Positions 15,797 through 24,737 are shown, counted from the stretch's first letter. The stretch is DNA of 64,000 nucleotides from Streptomyces sp. NBC_01267 (GCF_036241575.1 NZ_CP108455.1:3406001-3470000); one strand, 5' to 3'. Notes: generated by a model not told the origin, from the sequence alone. Program-made: numbers and translations.

Positions 15797-17245
15797 CTAC
15801 ACGCTCTCGGCCAGCACCGGTTCCGTGGCTGCCGCCACGTTCTTCCTGCTGCGGCCGGGGATCGCCAGCACCACCAGCGCGGCCACCAGCGCCACCGCGG
15901 CGCCGATGACGAACGTCGTACGGAAGCCCTTCTCGGACGGCACCGAGAAGCTGCCCATCGAGACGGTCATCTGGGCCAGCACGACGCCCATCACCGCTGC
16001 GGACACCGCCGTACCGACCGCCCGCGACAGCGAGTTGAAGCCGTTGGCCGCGGCCGTCTGGGAGAGCGGTACCGCGCCCATGATCAGGGCGGGCATGGCT
16101 CCGTAGGCGAAGGCCACCCCGACGCTGATCACGCACGAGAAGACCACCAGGCCCCAGGCGGAGCCCATCAGGGCGAGCGCGAGGGCGTAGCCGACGGCGA
16201 TGATCACGGAGCCGACGAGGAGCGAGATCTTGGGGCCGCGGGCCGCCGAGAGCTTGGCGCCGAGCGGGGACACGGCCATCATCACCAGCCCGGCCGGGGC
16301 CATCCAGAGCCCTGCGGCGACCATCGACTGGCCGAGGCCGTACCCGGTGGCCTCGGGGAGCTGGAGCAGCTGCGGCGAGACGAGCGACTGCGCGTACATC
16401 GCGAAGCCGACCACGACGGACGCCACGTTGGTCAGCAGGACCTGGCGCTTCGCGGTGGTACGGAGGTCGACGAGCGGGTGCCCGGTGCGCAGCTCGAAGA
16501 GGCCCCAGACGAGCAGGACGACCACCGCGGCGGCGAACAGCCCCAGCGTGCTGCCGCTGGTCCAGCCCCAGTCACTGCCCTTGGAGACGCCGATCAGCAG
16601 GGCGACCAGGCCCGCGCAGAGCCCGACGGCTCCGATGTAGTCGAACCGGCCCTCGGTACGGACCGGCGCCGCGGGGACGAACAGGACGATCAGGATGCCC
16701 AGGAGGATGCTCAGCACCGCCGAGCCCCAGAACAGCGTGTGCCAGTCGGTGTTCTGCGCGATGGCCGCGGCGATCGGCAGGCCGAGTGCGCCGCCGATGC
16801 CGAGCGAGGAACTCATCAGCGCGACCGACGAGCCGACCTTCTCCGGCGGCAGCAGGTCACGCATCATGCTGATGCCGAGCGGGATGATGCCCATGCTGGT
16901 GCCCTGGAGCGCCCGGCCGATGACCATCGGGGCCAGCGAGCCCGCCAGCGCGCAGATCACCGAGCCCGCCACGAGCAGCCCGATGCAGACCAGCATCAGC
17001 CGTCGCTTGCCGTACAGGTCTCCCAGCCGCCCGGTGACCGGGGTGGCGACGGCACCGGCGAGCAGCGTCGCGGTGACGACCCAGGAGGCGTTGCCCGGCG
17101 TGGTGCCGAGCAGCTCGGGAAACTTCGCGATGAGCGGGACGACCAGGGTCTGCATCAGCGCGGCGACGATGCCGGCGCCCGCCAGTACGGCGACGACGGC
17201 ACCGGGTCTCGTGTGCTGCTGCGGCACCGGAACGGGGGTGGTCAC
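15797..17245 (-). CDS. DHA2-type MFS drug exporter
   Basis: A 482-residue, probably 14-helix H+ antiporter. Features in order: ASWVVTATLLAGAVATPVTGRLGDLYGKRRLMLVC (TM2 and the D-x-x-G-K/R-R motif of loop 2-3), GRALQGTSMGIIPLGISMMRDLLPPEKVGSSVALMSSSLGIGGALGLPIA (motif C region diagnostic of antiporters), then TDWHTLFWGSAVLSILLG. The basic C-terminus PGRSRKNVAAA is cytoplasmic. It is divergent from a MarR-family gene; the shared 180-bp region carries dyads, so it is probably repressed by that regulator. The substrate is unknown. Confidence 0.88.
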   Translation of the reverse strand: MTTPVPVPQQHTRPGAVVAVLAGAGIVAALMQTLVVPLIAKFPELLGTTPGNASWVVTATLLAGAVATPVTGRLGDLYGKRRLMLVCIGLLVAGSVICALAGSLAPMVIGRALQGTSMGIIPLGISMMRDLLPPEKVGSSVALMSSSLGIGGALGLPIAAAIAQNTDWHTLFWGSAVLSILLGILIVLFVPAAPVRTEGRFDYIGAVGLCAGLVALLIGVSKGSDWGWTSGSTLGLFAAAVVVLLVWGLFELRTGHPLVDLRTTAKRQVLLTNVASVVVGFAMYAQSLVSPQLLQLPEATGYGLGQSMVAAGLWMAPAGLVMMAVSPLGAKLSAARGPKISLLVGSVIIAVGYALALALMGSAWGLVVFSCVISVGVAFAYGAMPALIMGAVPLSQTAAANGFNSLSRAVGTAVSAAVMGVVLAQMTVSMGSFSVPSEKGFRTTFVIGAAVALVAALVVLAIPGRSRKNVAAATEPVLAESV

Positions 17246-17334
17246 GGGTTCTCCTCGTGGACTCGGACTCGGGCTCCGGCCCTGGGTTCAGACGGATCTG
17301 GATTCAGGCTCGGCCCAGGGGGTCGATGACAACG

Positions 17335-17378
17335 ATATGCATTCTACACACCTCATGCATGATGCACATTGCGCGTGC
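17335..17378. promoter_or_regulatory. Divergent promoter region with repeated ATGCAT sites
   Basis: Two ATGCAT cores (17337-17342 inside ATATGCATT, and 17355-17360 inside CATGCATG) have centres 18 bp apart. A GCAC-N7-GTGC dyad follows at 17364-17378. All lie in the AT-richer part of the MFS/MarR intergenic region and probably form the MarR operator. This is inferred from symmetry and position only. Confidence 0.5.
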
Positions 17379-17424
17379 TATACATGCCGAGGGGCAGATC
17401 AGAACGTCGGAGAGGACAAGCCGC

Positions 17425-17868
17425 GTGCGTCAGGCGACCGAGAACATCGAGCGGGAAATGACCCTGCTGGCCAGGTACCGGTACATGGCCATGGCCCAGA
17501 CGACGCAGCTCGACCGGAGCGCCTACATCCTGCTCTGCAGGATCGAGCTCGACGGACCGCTGTCCATCGGACAGCTCGTCGACGCCCTGGACCTGGACAC
17601 CTCGACCCTCAACCGGCAGACCGCCGCCATGACCCGGGCCGGCCTGGTCGAGCGCATCCCGGACCCGGAGGGCGGGCTCGCCCGGAAGTTCCGCATGACG
17701 GACGAGGGCGCCCGGAAGCTGGCCGCCGACCGCGAGGACGCGGTGAACAACCTGCAACGGGTACTCGCCGACTGGACGCCGGAGGAGGCCGCCGACTTCG
17801 CGGCGGCGCTGGAACGCTTCAACTCCAGCATCGAGACGATCATCGGCCAGCCCTGGCCCCGGCCGTGA
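17425..17868 (+). CDS. MarR-family transcriptional regulator
   Basis: A 147-residue MarR protein. The GTG at 17425 is chosen for its upstream GGAGAGGA and because the family's first helix starts at VRQATENIEREMTLLARYRYM. The winged helix is LDRSAYILLCRIELDGPLSIGQLVDALDLDTSTLNRQTAAMTRAGLVERIPDPEGGLARKFRMTDEGARKLA; the last part is the wing. The C-terminal helices complete the dimer interface. It is divergent from the DHA2-type exporter, its most likely target. The frame extends upstream to 17257 but through operator-like sequence, so the longer form is unlikely. Confidence 0.9.
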   Translation: MRQATENIEREMTLLARYRYMAMAQTTQLDRSAYILLCRIELDGPLSIGQLVDALDLDTSTLNRQTAAMTRAGLVERIPDPEGGLARKFRMTDEGARKLAADREDAVNNLQRVLADWTPEEAADFAAALERFNSSIETIIGQPWPRP

Positions 17869-17932
17869 GCGGCGGGCGCTGAGCGGTGCGCACCGGGCGG
17901 ACGCGGCGGGGCGCGGCGGACGCGCGTACGGC

Positions 17933-17959
17933 GGGCCTGCGGGCCTGCGGGCCTGCGGG
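17933..17959. repeat. 8-bp tandem repeat (GGGCCTGC) x3
   Basis: Three exact GGGCCTGC units start at 17933, 17941 and 17949, followed by GGG. They lie in the short spacer after the marR gene and just before its terminator. Confidence 0.8.
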
Positions 17960-17977
17960 AAATGGCGTGAACGGAGC

Positions 17978-18017
17978 GGTGGGCCGGGTCGGGAGACCTC
18001 TCCCGACCCGGCCCACC
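17978..18017. terminator. Strong bidirectional terminator
   Basis: GGTGGGCCGGGTCGGGAGA (17978-17996) is perfectly complementary to 17999-18017. The hairpin lies between the convergent MarR and cold-shock genes. Confidence 0.9.
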
Positions 18018-18039
18018 GGGTGACCGCAGGCTCGTCCGG

Positions 18040-18423
18040 TCAGACGTCCAGCTGGTCGGCGACCGCCCGCAGCAGACCCGCGATCTTCGCCCCCGCCGCC
18101 TTGTCGGGGTACCGGCCCCGCTCCAGGCTGGGCGTGATGTTCTCCAGCAGCGTCGTCAAGTCCTGGACGATGGACGCCAGTTCGTCCGGCTTGCGCCGCT
18201 GCGCCGCGGCCACCGACGGCGTCGGGTCGATGACGGTCACAGTCAGGGCCTGGTCACCGCGCTGGCCCGCGACGACACCGAACTCCACACGCTGGCCCGG
18301 CTTGAGTGCATCCACTCCGGCCGGGAGCACCGACGAATGGACGAAGACATCGCCGCCGTCGTCGCGGGAAAGAAAGCCGAAGCCTTTTTCCGAATTGAAC
18401 CATTTGACCTTGCCGGTGGGCAC
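18040..18423 (-). CDS. Cold-shock domain protein with C-terminal extension
   Basis: A 127-residue protein. The first 65 residues are a cold-shock domain: VPTGKVKWFNSEKGFGFLSRDDGGDVFVHSSVL includes RNP1 (K-G-F-G-F) and RNP2 (V-F-V-H), for single-stranded RNA/DNA binding. A second, helical part of about 60 residues (RKPDELASIVQDLTTLLENITPSLERGRYPDKAAGAKIAGLLRAVADQLDV) makes it nearly twice the length of a classical Csp. The GTG at 18423 has AGGAC upstream. The extended type is the one found beside mqnD in S. coelicolor (SCO4325, from memory). It probably acts as an RNA chaperone; the tail's role is unknown. Confidence 0.9.
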   Translation of the reverse strand: MPTGKVKWFNSEKGFGFLSRDDGGDVFVHSSVLPAGVDALKPGQRVEFGVVAGQRGDQALTVTVIDPTPSVAAAQRRKPDELASIVQDLTTLLENITPSLERGRYPDKAAGAKIAGLLRAVADQLDV

Positions 18424-18491
18424 CGTCTGTCCTCGTCCCCGTAGTCGTAGAAAACGGCTCTGGATAGCACTACAGCGGGTCACTCGACCCG

Positions 18492-18516
18492 CCAGGACTC
18501 AGGCTAATGGTCCTGG
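18492..18516. promoter_or_regulatory. Dyad in the csp/membrane-protein divergent spacer
   Basis: CCAGGAC (18492-18498) and GTCCTGG (18510-18516) form an inverted repeat with an 11-bp AT-richer spacer. It lies between the divergent starts at 18423 and 18574. It could be an operator or a promoter-proximal hairpin. Confidence 0.35.
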
Positions 18517-18573
18517 GACCGGTGACAAGACGTCACTGGCTAGTTCCTCCGCGCAGGGAACTACCCTGGCGGG

Positions 18574-18870
18574 GTGAGCAATGAAACCCAATCGACCGAC
18601 GCCCGTGCCGGTGACCGGCTGGTCCAGGTCGGCGCGATCATCTTCTTCGTCGGCGCCGTGGCCACCCTGGTCACGGTGGCCCCACTCTTCCTGGGGACCC
18701 GTCCGTTCCCGTCCATCGCCTACGCGGTGTGCATGCTGATGGGCGTCGGGTTCCTGGTGGCGGCGGCCGGAGTGCTGCGGTCCATCGCAGACCAGCGCCG
18801 CCGGGCCCGCGCCGCGCTCTCCCGCCGGGCGGCTGCCGCCCAGGCGCCCGCGGCCACTCCGGCTACGTAG
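18574..18870 (+). CDS. Small two-helix membrane protein
   Basis: A 98-residue protein of unknown function. It starts with GTG (MSNETQSTDARAGDRLVQVGAIIFFVGAVATLVTVAPLFLGT). The first hydrophobic helix covers about residues 17-38, a short loop RPFPSIAY follows, and the second helix is AVCMLMGVGFLVAAAGVL. The tail is basic and Ala-rich (ADQRRRARAALSRRAAAAQAPA) and should stay in the cytoplasm. Its stop is 20 nt from the convergent HAD gene. Similar small membrane proteins occur next to the extended cold-shock gene in Streptomyces, but I cannot name the family. Confidence 0.75.
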   Translation: MSNETQSTDARAGDRLVQVGAIIFFVGAVATLVTVAPLFLGTRPFPSIAYAVCMLMGVGFLVAAAGVLRSIADQRRRARAALSRRAAAAQAPAATPAT

Positions 18871-18889
18871 CGGTTCTCACGGCTACGGC

Positions 18890-19522
18890 TCAGGCCTGCG
18901 CGGCGAGCCCCGCCGCGTAGCTCTCCAGCCAGGCCGGGAACTCGGTCAGGTCGGTCAGGACCACGTCGGCCCCGGCCGCCCGCAGTTCGTCCGCGCCGAT
19001 CGGGCCCGTGGGTACGGCGACGGAGAGCGCGCCCGCGGTGAGCGCCCCGCGTACGTCGCCGACGTGGTCGCCGACGTACACCGACGCGCCGTGCTCCTTC
19101 AGCGCCTCCGCCTTGGCCTCCGCCCAGAGCCAGCCGACCACGGCGTCCGGCTCGATGCCGAGGTGCACGAGGTGGCGTACGGCGTCCGGCTGGTTCTTGG
19201 CCGTGACGACGATCGCCCGGCCGCCGAGCCGGCGCACCGCGGCCACCGCCTCGGCGGCGCCCGCCATCGCCGTGGACGGCTCTATCGCGTGTGTGGGGTA
19301 GATCTCACGGTAGTGGTCGCGCACGGCCTCGATCCGGTCCTCGGGGAACCACTCCGCCAGCTCCAGCTCCAGCGGCGGGCCGAGCCGGGTCACCGCCAGG
19401 TCGGCGTCGATGTACGTACCGGTCTCGGCGGAAAGCGCCTGGTAGGCGGCCTTGATGCCGGGCCGGGAGTCGATCAGGGTCATGTCGAGGTCGAAGCCGA
19501 CCGTCAGCGCTGGGGAAGCCAT
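18890..19522 (-). CDS. HAD-superfamily hydrolase (phosphoglycolate phosphatase-like)
   Basis: A 210-residue HAD phosphatase. Motif I is VGFDLDMTLIDSRPG (nucleophile Asp in D-L-D-M-T). The cap helices follow. Motif II is AIVVTAKNQP (Thr), motif III lies at the Lys in EAKAEALKEHG, and motif IV is VYVGDHVGDVRGALTAGALSVAVPTGP (GDxxxD). This layout is that of Gph/pyrophosphatase-like enzymes acting on small phosphorylated metabolites. The ATG at 19522 is preferred over 19531 because GGAGG is then 9 nt away. It is divergent from the siderophore importer operon, whose iron box lies in the shared spacer. Confidence 0.87.
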   Translation of the reverse strand: MASPALTVGFDLDMTLIDSRPGIKAAYQALSAETGTYIDADLAVTRLGPPLELELAEWFPEDRIEAVRDHYREIYPTHAIEPSTAMAGAAEAVAAVRRLGGRAIVVTAKNQPDAVRHLVHLGIEPDAVVGWLWAEAKAEALKEHGASVYVGDHVGDVRGALTAGALSVAVPTGPIGADELRAAGADVVLTDLTEFPAWLESYAAGLAAQA

Positions 19523-19582
19523 GCCCTCCATCCTCCCTCTCCCGCGTCCGCCACCTGGCCGGTCCGTCCGAAGCGGCTCCGA

Positions 19583-19603
19583 TTAGGCTTAGCCAAGCCT
19601 TAC
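19583..19603. promoter_or_regulatory. Iron box (DmdR/IdeR-type operator)
   Basis: TTAGGCTTAGCCAAGCCTTA contains a perfect AGGCTT-AGCC-AAGCCT dyad (19585-19600). It resembles the TTAGGTTAGSCTAACCTAA consensus bound by DmdR1/IdeR/DtxR iron repressors. It lies about 25 bp upstream of the first permease gene, as expected for an iron-repressed importer. Confidence 0.82.
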
Positions 19604-19623
19604 CAACCTTCGGAATGGGTCAG

Positions 19624-20628
19624 ATGTCAACTCCCGTGGCCCGCCGCCGCATCGCCTGGACGGCCGCCGCCGTCGTGGCCCTGCTGCTCGCGGTCCTGCT
19701 CAGCCTCGCGGTCGGGGCACGGGCCATCGCACCCTCCGCCGTGATCGACGCACTGCTGCACGGCGGGCACAGCAACACGGCCGAGGTCGTCCGCCAGCTG
19801 CGGGTCCCGCGCACGCTGATCGGCCTCATGGTCGGCGTCGCGCTCGCCCTCGCCGGCACGGTGCTCCAGGGCATCACCCGCAACCCCATCGCCGACCCGG
19901 GCATCCTCGGCATCAGCCAGGGCGCCTCGGTGGGCGTGGTGCTGGCCATCGCCTTCGCCGGGATCCACACGCTCACCGGGTACGTCTGGTTCGCCTTCGC
20001 GGGCGCGGCGCTCGCGTCCGTCGCGGTGTACGCCATCGCCTCCCGCGGGCGCGGCGGCGCGACCCCGGTGAAACTCGCGCTCGGCGGCGCCGCGATCAAC
20101 GCGCTGCTGGTCTCCGTGGTGCAGGGGGTCCTCACCACGAAGGCCTCCGCGCTCGACGAGTTCCGCTTCTGGCAGGTCGGTTCGATCAGCGGCCGGGAGA
20201 CCGACATCGTCGGTCAGATCTGGCCGTTCCTGCTGGTGGGCGTGGTGCTGGTGGCCTCGGTCGCCCGCGGTCTGGACGCACTGGCGCTCGGCGACGACAT
20301 GGCGAAGGGGCTCGGCCAGAAGGTCGCCACGGTACGGATCGTCGGGGGCATCGGCGCGACCGTACTGACCGGCGTCGGGGTCGCCGCCGCCGGGCCGATC
20401 GCCTTCATCGGCCTCGCCGTGCCGCACATCGCCCGCGCGCTCGTGGGCAGCGACCACCGCTGGGTGCTGCCGATGGCGGCACTCATCGGACCGGTGATGC
20501 TGCTGGTCTCCGACGTCATCGGCCGGGTGATCTTCCCGCCGGGCGAGGTCCCGGCCGGGGTGATGACGGCCCTCATCGGGGTGCCGTTCCTGGTCGCCCT
20601 CGTACGCCGGAAGGCGGTCCCGGCGTGA
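19624..20628 (+). CDS. FecCD-type siderophore ABC permease 1
   Basis: A 334-residue inner-membrane permease of an iron-siderophore ABC importer (FepD/FhuB/FecCD family) with about nine to ten helices. Diagnostic stretches are LRVPRTLIGLMVGVALALAGTVLQGITRNPIADPGILGISQGASVGVV near the start and GIGATVLTGVGVAAAGPIAFIGLAVPHIARALVGSDHRWVLPMAALIGP, which includes the cytoplasmic coupling helix. It is the first gene of a four-gene cluster: permease, permease, ATPase, binding lipoprotein. The next gene overlaps by 4 bp (GTGA). An in-frame ATG at 19615 is an alternative start. An iron box precedes it. Confidence 0.92.
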   Translation: MSTPVARRRIAWTAAAVVALLLAVLLSLAVGARAIAPSAVIDALLHGGHSNTAEVVRQLRVPRTLIGLMVGVALALAGTVLQGITRNPIADPGILGISQGASVGVVLAIAFAGIHTLTGYVWFAFAGAALASVAVYAIASRGRGGATPVKLALGGAAINALLVSVVQGVLTTKASALDEFRFWQVGSISGRETDIVGQIWPFLLVGVVLVASVARGLDALALGDDMAKGLGQKVATVRIVGGIGATVLTGVGVAAAGPIAFIGLAVPHIARALVGSDHRWVLPMAALIGPVMLLVSDVIGRVIFPPGEVPAGVMTALIGVPFLVALVRRKAVPA

Positions 20629-21737
20629 CAACCGCACCCACAGCCACGACGGCGGCAGCGCCCGCGGCCGGCCGGACCGGGCGCATCCGGCCCGCCGGTT
20701 ACTCCGTCGTACGGATCGGCCGGGGAACGTTCCTGCTGCACCGGCGCGCCGCAGCCGTCGCCGTGGCACTCGCCCTCGTACTGGCCGCCACCTGTGTCGC
20801 GTACCTCTGCGTCGGCGAGAGCTTCGTGTCGCCCGCCGAGGTGGTCAAGGTGATCGTCGGGAGCCCCTCGCCGGACGAACTCGTCGTCGGCACGCTGCGG
20901 CTGCCGCGCATGGTCGTCGGGCTGCTCGTCGGCGCCGCGTTCGGGGTGGCCGGGGCGCTCATCCAGACCGTCGCGCGCAACCCGCTGGCCAGCCCCGACA
21001 TCATCGGCATCAGCAAGGGCGCGGGCGCGCTCACCGTGGGCGCGATGTCCCTCGGGGTGACGTCGACGGCCGTACTGCCCTACCTCTCCGTCATCGGCGG
21101 GATCGTCGCGGCGGCCCTGGTGTACGCCTTCGCCTGGCGCGGCGGGCTGCACGCCACCCGGTTCGTACTCATCGGCATCGGCTTCGCCATCGCCCTCGGC
21201 TCGGTCACCCAGCTCTTCCTGACCAAGGGCGACTACCTGGTCGCCCAGCAGGCCCAGATCTGGCTGACGGGCTCCCTGAACGGCCGCGGCTGGGACCAGG
21301 CCACTCTGCTCGGCTGGGTGCTGCTCGCGCTCGTACCGGCCGTCCTGTGGGCCGCGTACGCCCAGCGCACGGTCTCCATGGACGACGACACGGCGACCGC
21401 GCTCGGCGTCCGGCTCGGCCGGGTACGGCTCGGTCTCGTCCTGATCGGCGTGGTGCTGGCGTCGGTGGCGACCGGGGCTGCCGGGCCCGTCGACTTCGTC
21501 GCGCTGCTCGCCCCGCAGATCGCCCGCCGGATGACCAGGACCGCGCAGATCCCGCTGCTCTCCTCGGCGCTGACGGGCGCGTTCGTCGTCGTCCTCGCCG
21601 ACCTGCTCGCCCGCAAGCTCCTGGCGCCCACCGAACTGCCGGTGGGCGTCCTCACGGCGGCGGTCGGCGCCCCGTACCTGATCTGGCTGATCGCGAAGAA
21701 CCACGGTTCCCGCGGCCGTAGTGGAGGCACCGCATGA
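20625..21737 (+). CDS. FecCD-type siderophore ABC permease 2
   Basis: A 370-residue partner permease. The first 50 residues are a poorly conserved Ala/Thr/Arg-rich cytoplasmic extension; the family match begins at [14 protein letters not shown]. Key segments are [49 protein letters not shown] and [49 protein letters not shown]. The VDF-x-x-L-x-A-P variant of the coupling loop is typical of the second permease in Streptomyces clusters. It starts with GTG overlapping the upstream stop and ends overlapping the ATPase ATG (ATGA), so the three are translationally coupled. Confidence 0.92.
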   Translation: MTTAPTATTAAAPAAGRTGRIRPAGYSVVRIGRGTFLLHRRAAAVAVALALVLAATCVAYLCVGESFVSPAEVVKVIVGSPSPDELVVGTLRLPRMVVGLLVGAAFGVAGALIQTVARNPLASPDIIGISKGAGALTVGAMSLGVTSTAVLPYLSVIGGIVAAALVYAFAWRGGLHATRFVLIGIGFAIALGSVTQLFLTKGDYLVAQQAQIWLTGSLNGRGWDQATLLGWVLLALVPAVLWAAYAQRTVSMDDDTATALGVRLGRVRLGLVLIGVVLASVATGAAGPVDFVALLAPQIARRMTRTAQIPLLSSALTGAFVVVLADLLARKLLAPTELPVGVLTAAVGAPYLIWLIAKNHGSRGRSGGTA

Positions 21738-22567
21738 CCACCAGGCTGACGGCCCGTGAGCTGACGCTCGCCTACGACGACCGCACCGTCGTCCAGGAAC
21801 TCGACCTGGCCGTGCCCGACGGGCGGGTGACCGTCATCGTCGGCCCCAACGCCTGCGGCAAGTCCACCACTCTGCGGGCGCTGGGACGGCTGCTGAAGCC
21901 GCGCAGCGGCGCCGTACTGCTGGACGGCGCCGAGCTGGCCCGCATCCCCACCAGGAAGATCGCCCAGGCGATAGGGCTGCTCCCGCAGTCCCCGTCCGCG
22001 CCCGAGGCGATCACCGTCGCCGACCTGGTGGCACGCGGCCGGCAGCCGCACCAGCACTGGTGGCAGCAGTGGTCCGAGGAGGACGAGCGGGCGGTCACCG
22101 ACGCCATGGAGCGCACGGACACCGCCGCACTGGCCGAACGGTCCGTCGACGAGCTGTCCGGCGGGCAGCGCCAGCGGGTCTGGATCGCGATGGCGCTCGC
22201 CCAGGAGACGGACCTGCTGCTGCTCGACGAGCCCACCACGTACCTCGACATCGCCCACCAGGTGGAGGTGCTCGACCTGGTCCGCCAGCTCAACCACGAG
22301 CGCGGCAGGACGGTCGTGGCGGTGCTGCACGACCTCAACCAGGCGGCCCGGTACGCGGACCACCTGGTGGCGATGAAGAGCGGCCGGATCGTCGCCGAGG
22401 GGCACCCGAAGGAGATCGTCACCGCGGAGCTCGTACGGGAGGTGTTCGGACTGGACTCGGTGGTGATCCCGGACCCGGTCACGGGGTCCCCGCTGGTCGT
22501 GCCGGGCGCACCGTACGCGGGTACGACGGCCGGGGACCCGGGGGTCCCCGCGGTCCCGGCCGGGTAA
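21734..22567 (+). CDS. Siderophore ABC transporter ATPase (FepC-like)
   Basis: A 277-residue ABC ATPase of the iron-chelate import class. Walker A is [11 protein letters not shown] near residue 38, the Q-loop lies in [28 protein letters not shown], the signature is [19 protein letters not shown], Walker B is [16 protein letters not shown], and the switch His is in [24 protein letters not shown]. The LPQ and TYLDIAHQ motifs are specific to the FepC/FhuC subgroup. Its Ala-Gly-Thr-Pro tail after residue 255 is unconserved. It forms the membrane complex with the two overlapping permeases. Confidence 0.94.
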   Translation: MTTRLTARELTLAYDDRTVVQELDLAVPDGRVTVIVGPNACGKSTTLRALGRLLKPRSGAVLLDGAELARIPTRKIAQAIGLLPQSPSAPEAITVADLVARGRQPHQHWWQQWSEEDERAVTDAMERTDTAALAERSVDELSGGQRQRVWIAMALAQETDLLLLDEPTTYLDIAHQVEVLDLVRQLNHERGRTVVAVLHDLNQAARYADHLVAMKSGRIVAEGHPKEIVTAELVREVFGLDSVVIPDPVTGSPLVVPGAPYAGTTAGDPGVPAVPAG

Positions 22568-22684
22568 CAACTCCCTGCCCCCGCACCGCCGCCGAACCGC
22601 TGCTGCACCACCGCTGAGCTGCTCCCGCACCGTCGCTGAACCGTCGTCGCACTGTCCTCGCACCGTCGTCGAAAGGTCTGCCTC
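22568..22684. repeat. Degenerate repeats between ATPase and binding-protein genes
   Basis: This spacer is built of imperfect CCGYCGCTGAACCG / CCGTCGTCGCAC-like repeats with strong 3-bp periodicity (for example CACCGTCGCTGAACCGTCG and CACCGTCGTCGAAAGG). No promoter or coding sequence is obvious. The gene after it is on the same strand and of the same system. Confidence 0.6.
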
Positions 22685-23677
22685 ATGACGCGCACGCGCA
22701 CCCGCACGTTCCGCCCCCGCAGCGCCACCGCGGTCGCCCTCGTCCTGGCCGGTGGCCTGGTCCTCGCCGCGTGCGGGTCCGGCGGTACCGGGGGCTCCGG
22801 CGGCTCAGCAGGTACGGCGGGCACCAGCACCCACACCATGGACACCGCCATGGGCCGGGTGAAGGTCCCCGACCACCCCCGCCGGGTCGTCGTCCTGGAC
22901 ACCGCCGAGCTGGACTCCGCCATCACCCTCGGCGTGCGGCCGGTCGGCTCCACGCACGCCGACGTGAAGTCCGGGTTCCTCGACTACCTGCCCAGGGACA
23001 AGGTCGCGGGCATCAAGGACGTCGGCGCGATGCTGTCGCCGGACCTGGAGGCCATCGCCGCGCTCAAGCCCGATCTGATCCTCACCAGCAAGATCCGGCA
23101 CGGCGACAAGTACCAGCAGCTCAGCGCCATCGCGCCGACCGTGATGACGGAGAGCACCGGCTACCCCTGGAAGGCCAACTTCCAGGTGCACGCCGACGCG
23201 CTCGGCAGGCAGGCCGAGGCGAGGAAGGTCGTCGCCGCGTACACCGCGCACACGAAGCAGGTCGTCGCGGCGCTGGGCGGACCCGCGAAGGCCGCCGCCA
23301 CCGACGTCGACACGGTGCGGTTCGTCGAGGGCGCCGACATCCGCATCTACGGCAGGAAGAACTACATCGGCACGATCCTCACCGACCTCGGCGTCGGCCG
23401 CCCGGCCGTCGTCGACAAGGCCAAGGACGGCTTCTCGTACGACGTCAGCCCGGAGAGGATCGACCTGGCGAACGCCGACGTCCTCTTCCACGCCACGTAC
23501 GGCGACCCGGCGAAGGCCAAGGAGACGCAGACCACGAGCAGCGGTCTGTGGAAGAACCTGACCGCGGTGAAGAACGGCAAGTCCTTCGCCGTGGACGACC
23601 AGTTGTGGTTCCAGGGCATCGGATACACCGCCGCCGGCAAGATCCTCGACGAACTCCGGGCCGACCTCGCCAGGTAG
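22685..23677 (+). CDS. Iron-siderophore binding lipoprotein
   Basis: A 330-residue extracellular solute-binding lipoprotein of the FepB/FecB (class III) type. Its signal peptide ends in a lipobox, LVLAAC, at about residue 29, followed by a Gly/Ser/Thr linker. The mature protein has TMDTAMGRVKVPDHPRRVVVLDTAELDSAITLGVRPVGS, then DVGAMLSPDLEAIAALKPDLILTSKIRHGDKYQQLSAIAPTVM, the family's conserved ligand-pocket architecture. The C-terminal lobe ends in WFQGIGYTAAGKILDELRADLAR. It delivers ferric siderophore to the permease-ATPase complex upstream and is presumably iron-repressed with it. The siderophore is unknown. Confidence 0.92.
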   Translation: MTRTRTRTFRPRSATAVALVLAGGLVLAACGSGGTGGSGGSAGTAGTSTHTMDTAMGRVKVPDHPRRVVVLDTAELDSAITLGVRPVGSTHADVKSGFLDYLPRDKVAGIKDVGAMLSPDLEAIAALKPDLILTSKIRHGDKYQQLSAIAPTVMTESTGYPWKANFQVHADALGRQAEARKVVAAYTAHTKQVVAALGGPAKAAATDVDTVRFVEGADIRIYGRKNYIGTILTDLGVGRPAVVDKAKDGFSYDVSPERIDLANADVLFHATYGDPAKAKETQTTSSGLWKNLTAVKNGKSFAVDDQLWFQGIGYTAAGKILDELRADLAR

Positions 23678-23687
23678 CGACGCCTCC

Positions 23688-24737
23688 CTACGCCCGCCTC
23701 CGCGACCGCCAGACCAGGTAGAGCGCGGAGGCACCGGCGGCGGCCCGCAGGGCGACCGGCCACACCCCGGAGATCGCGCCGCCCATCCCGTGCTCCGGGA
23801 TCGCCGAACCCCAGTGCCCGCTGGACCGCCCCCACAGCCAGACGATGCCGCCCAGCGCGACCGTGCCCGGGAGCCCGAGCACCGCCCATTTCGCCTCGGC
23901 GCGGGTGAGCCTGCGCGACATGTACGCGATGATCCAGCCCGCGCCGAGCACCAGCAGCGAGCCGAGCACCGCGCCGACGACGAGCAGGACCGCGGCGAGC
24001 AGCAGGACCGGGCTGGAGAAGACCCCCGTGAAGGTACGCAGATACGCGGCGCGCCCACCGGCCGCTCCGTCCCCGCCGCCCGCGTCGCCCTCGTCGCCGG
24101 TCGCGTCGCCGCCCCCGGCTGCCCGGCGGCGGCCCAGCAGCGCCCGGCCGCGGGGCGCCGCCTCGACGGGCTCCGCGCCCTCCCCGTCCGGTCCGTCGGC
24201 GCCGTCTTCGTCAGCAGCCCCGTTCGCGTCCTCGTCCTCGGGCGGCGGCTTCAGTATCTCCGGGATCTCCACCCCGCCCGTGAAACCGTGCACGGCGTCA
24301 CCGGCGCCGAAGGGGCCCGGCTGGATGCGCCACCAGTCGGGCTCGCCGCCACCCGTACCGAGTTCGTCCTCGCCCGCGAGGTGCGGCGGGGACGCGGCGG
24401 TCGAGCGGGCGGGCGGCGGCTCGGCCTTCTCCGTCCTGCGGGGGCGCGGGATCCGGCAGGTCCGTTCCCGTACGGCCTGCTCCGGCTCGGCGCGCCCGGT
24501 ATCCAGTGGCGTGCCTCCCGCCGCCGCGGCCACCTGTTCGGCGGGCGTGCCGAGTCTGCCCAGGATGCGGCGCACGCCGGCCGGAGTCCCCGCGTCGGCC
24601 GAGGCCCGCTGCCGGTCGATCTCGCTGCGCAGCGAGGACACCAGCCGCATCCGCTCCGCGGAGGGCAGTTGCCGCTGGGCCAGGTCGCCGACCCGGCTCA
24701 GATAGTCGTAGACGAGCTGATCGCTCTCGATCCCCAC
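23688..24737 (-). CDS. HAAS-like membrane protein
   Basis: A 349-residue protein of unknown function. The first 70 residues (SDQLVYDYLSRVGDLAQRQLPSAERMRLVSSLRSEIDRQRASADAGTPAGVRRILGRLGTPAEQVAAAA) look like the helical HAAS/DUF1700 module often found in membrane anti-sigma-like or PadR-associated proteins. A long, Pro/Glu/Asp-rich disordered linker follows (about residues 80-220). The C-terminus holds three hydrophobic helices (VLLLAAVLLVVGAVLGSLLVLGAGWIIAYM, then VLGLPGTVALGGIVWLW, and a last one ending in SRRRA). It is convergent with the siderophore-binding gene, with only 10 bp between the stops. Confidence 0.68.
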   Translation of the reverse strand: MGIESDQLVYDYLSRVGDLAQRQLPSAERMRLVSSLRSEIDRQRASADAGTPAGVRRILGRLGTPAEQVAAAAGGTPLDTGRAEPEQAVRERTCRIPRPRRTEKAEPPPARSTAASPPHLAGEDELGTGGGEPDWWRIQPGPFGAGDAVHGFTGGVEIPEILKPPPEDEDANGAADEDGADGPDGEGAEPVEAAPRGRALLGRRRAAGGGDATGDEGDAGGGDGAAGGRAAYLRTFTGVFSSPVLLLAAVLLVVGAVLGSLLVLGAGWIIAYMSRRLTRAEAKWAVLGLPGTVALGGIVWLWGRSSGHWGSAIPEHGMGGAISGVWPVALRAAAGASALYLVWRSRRRA

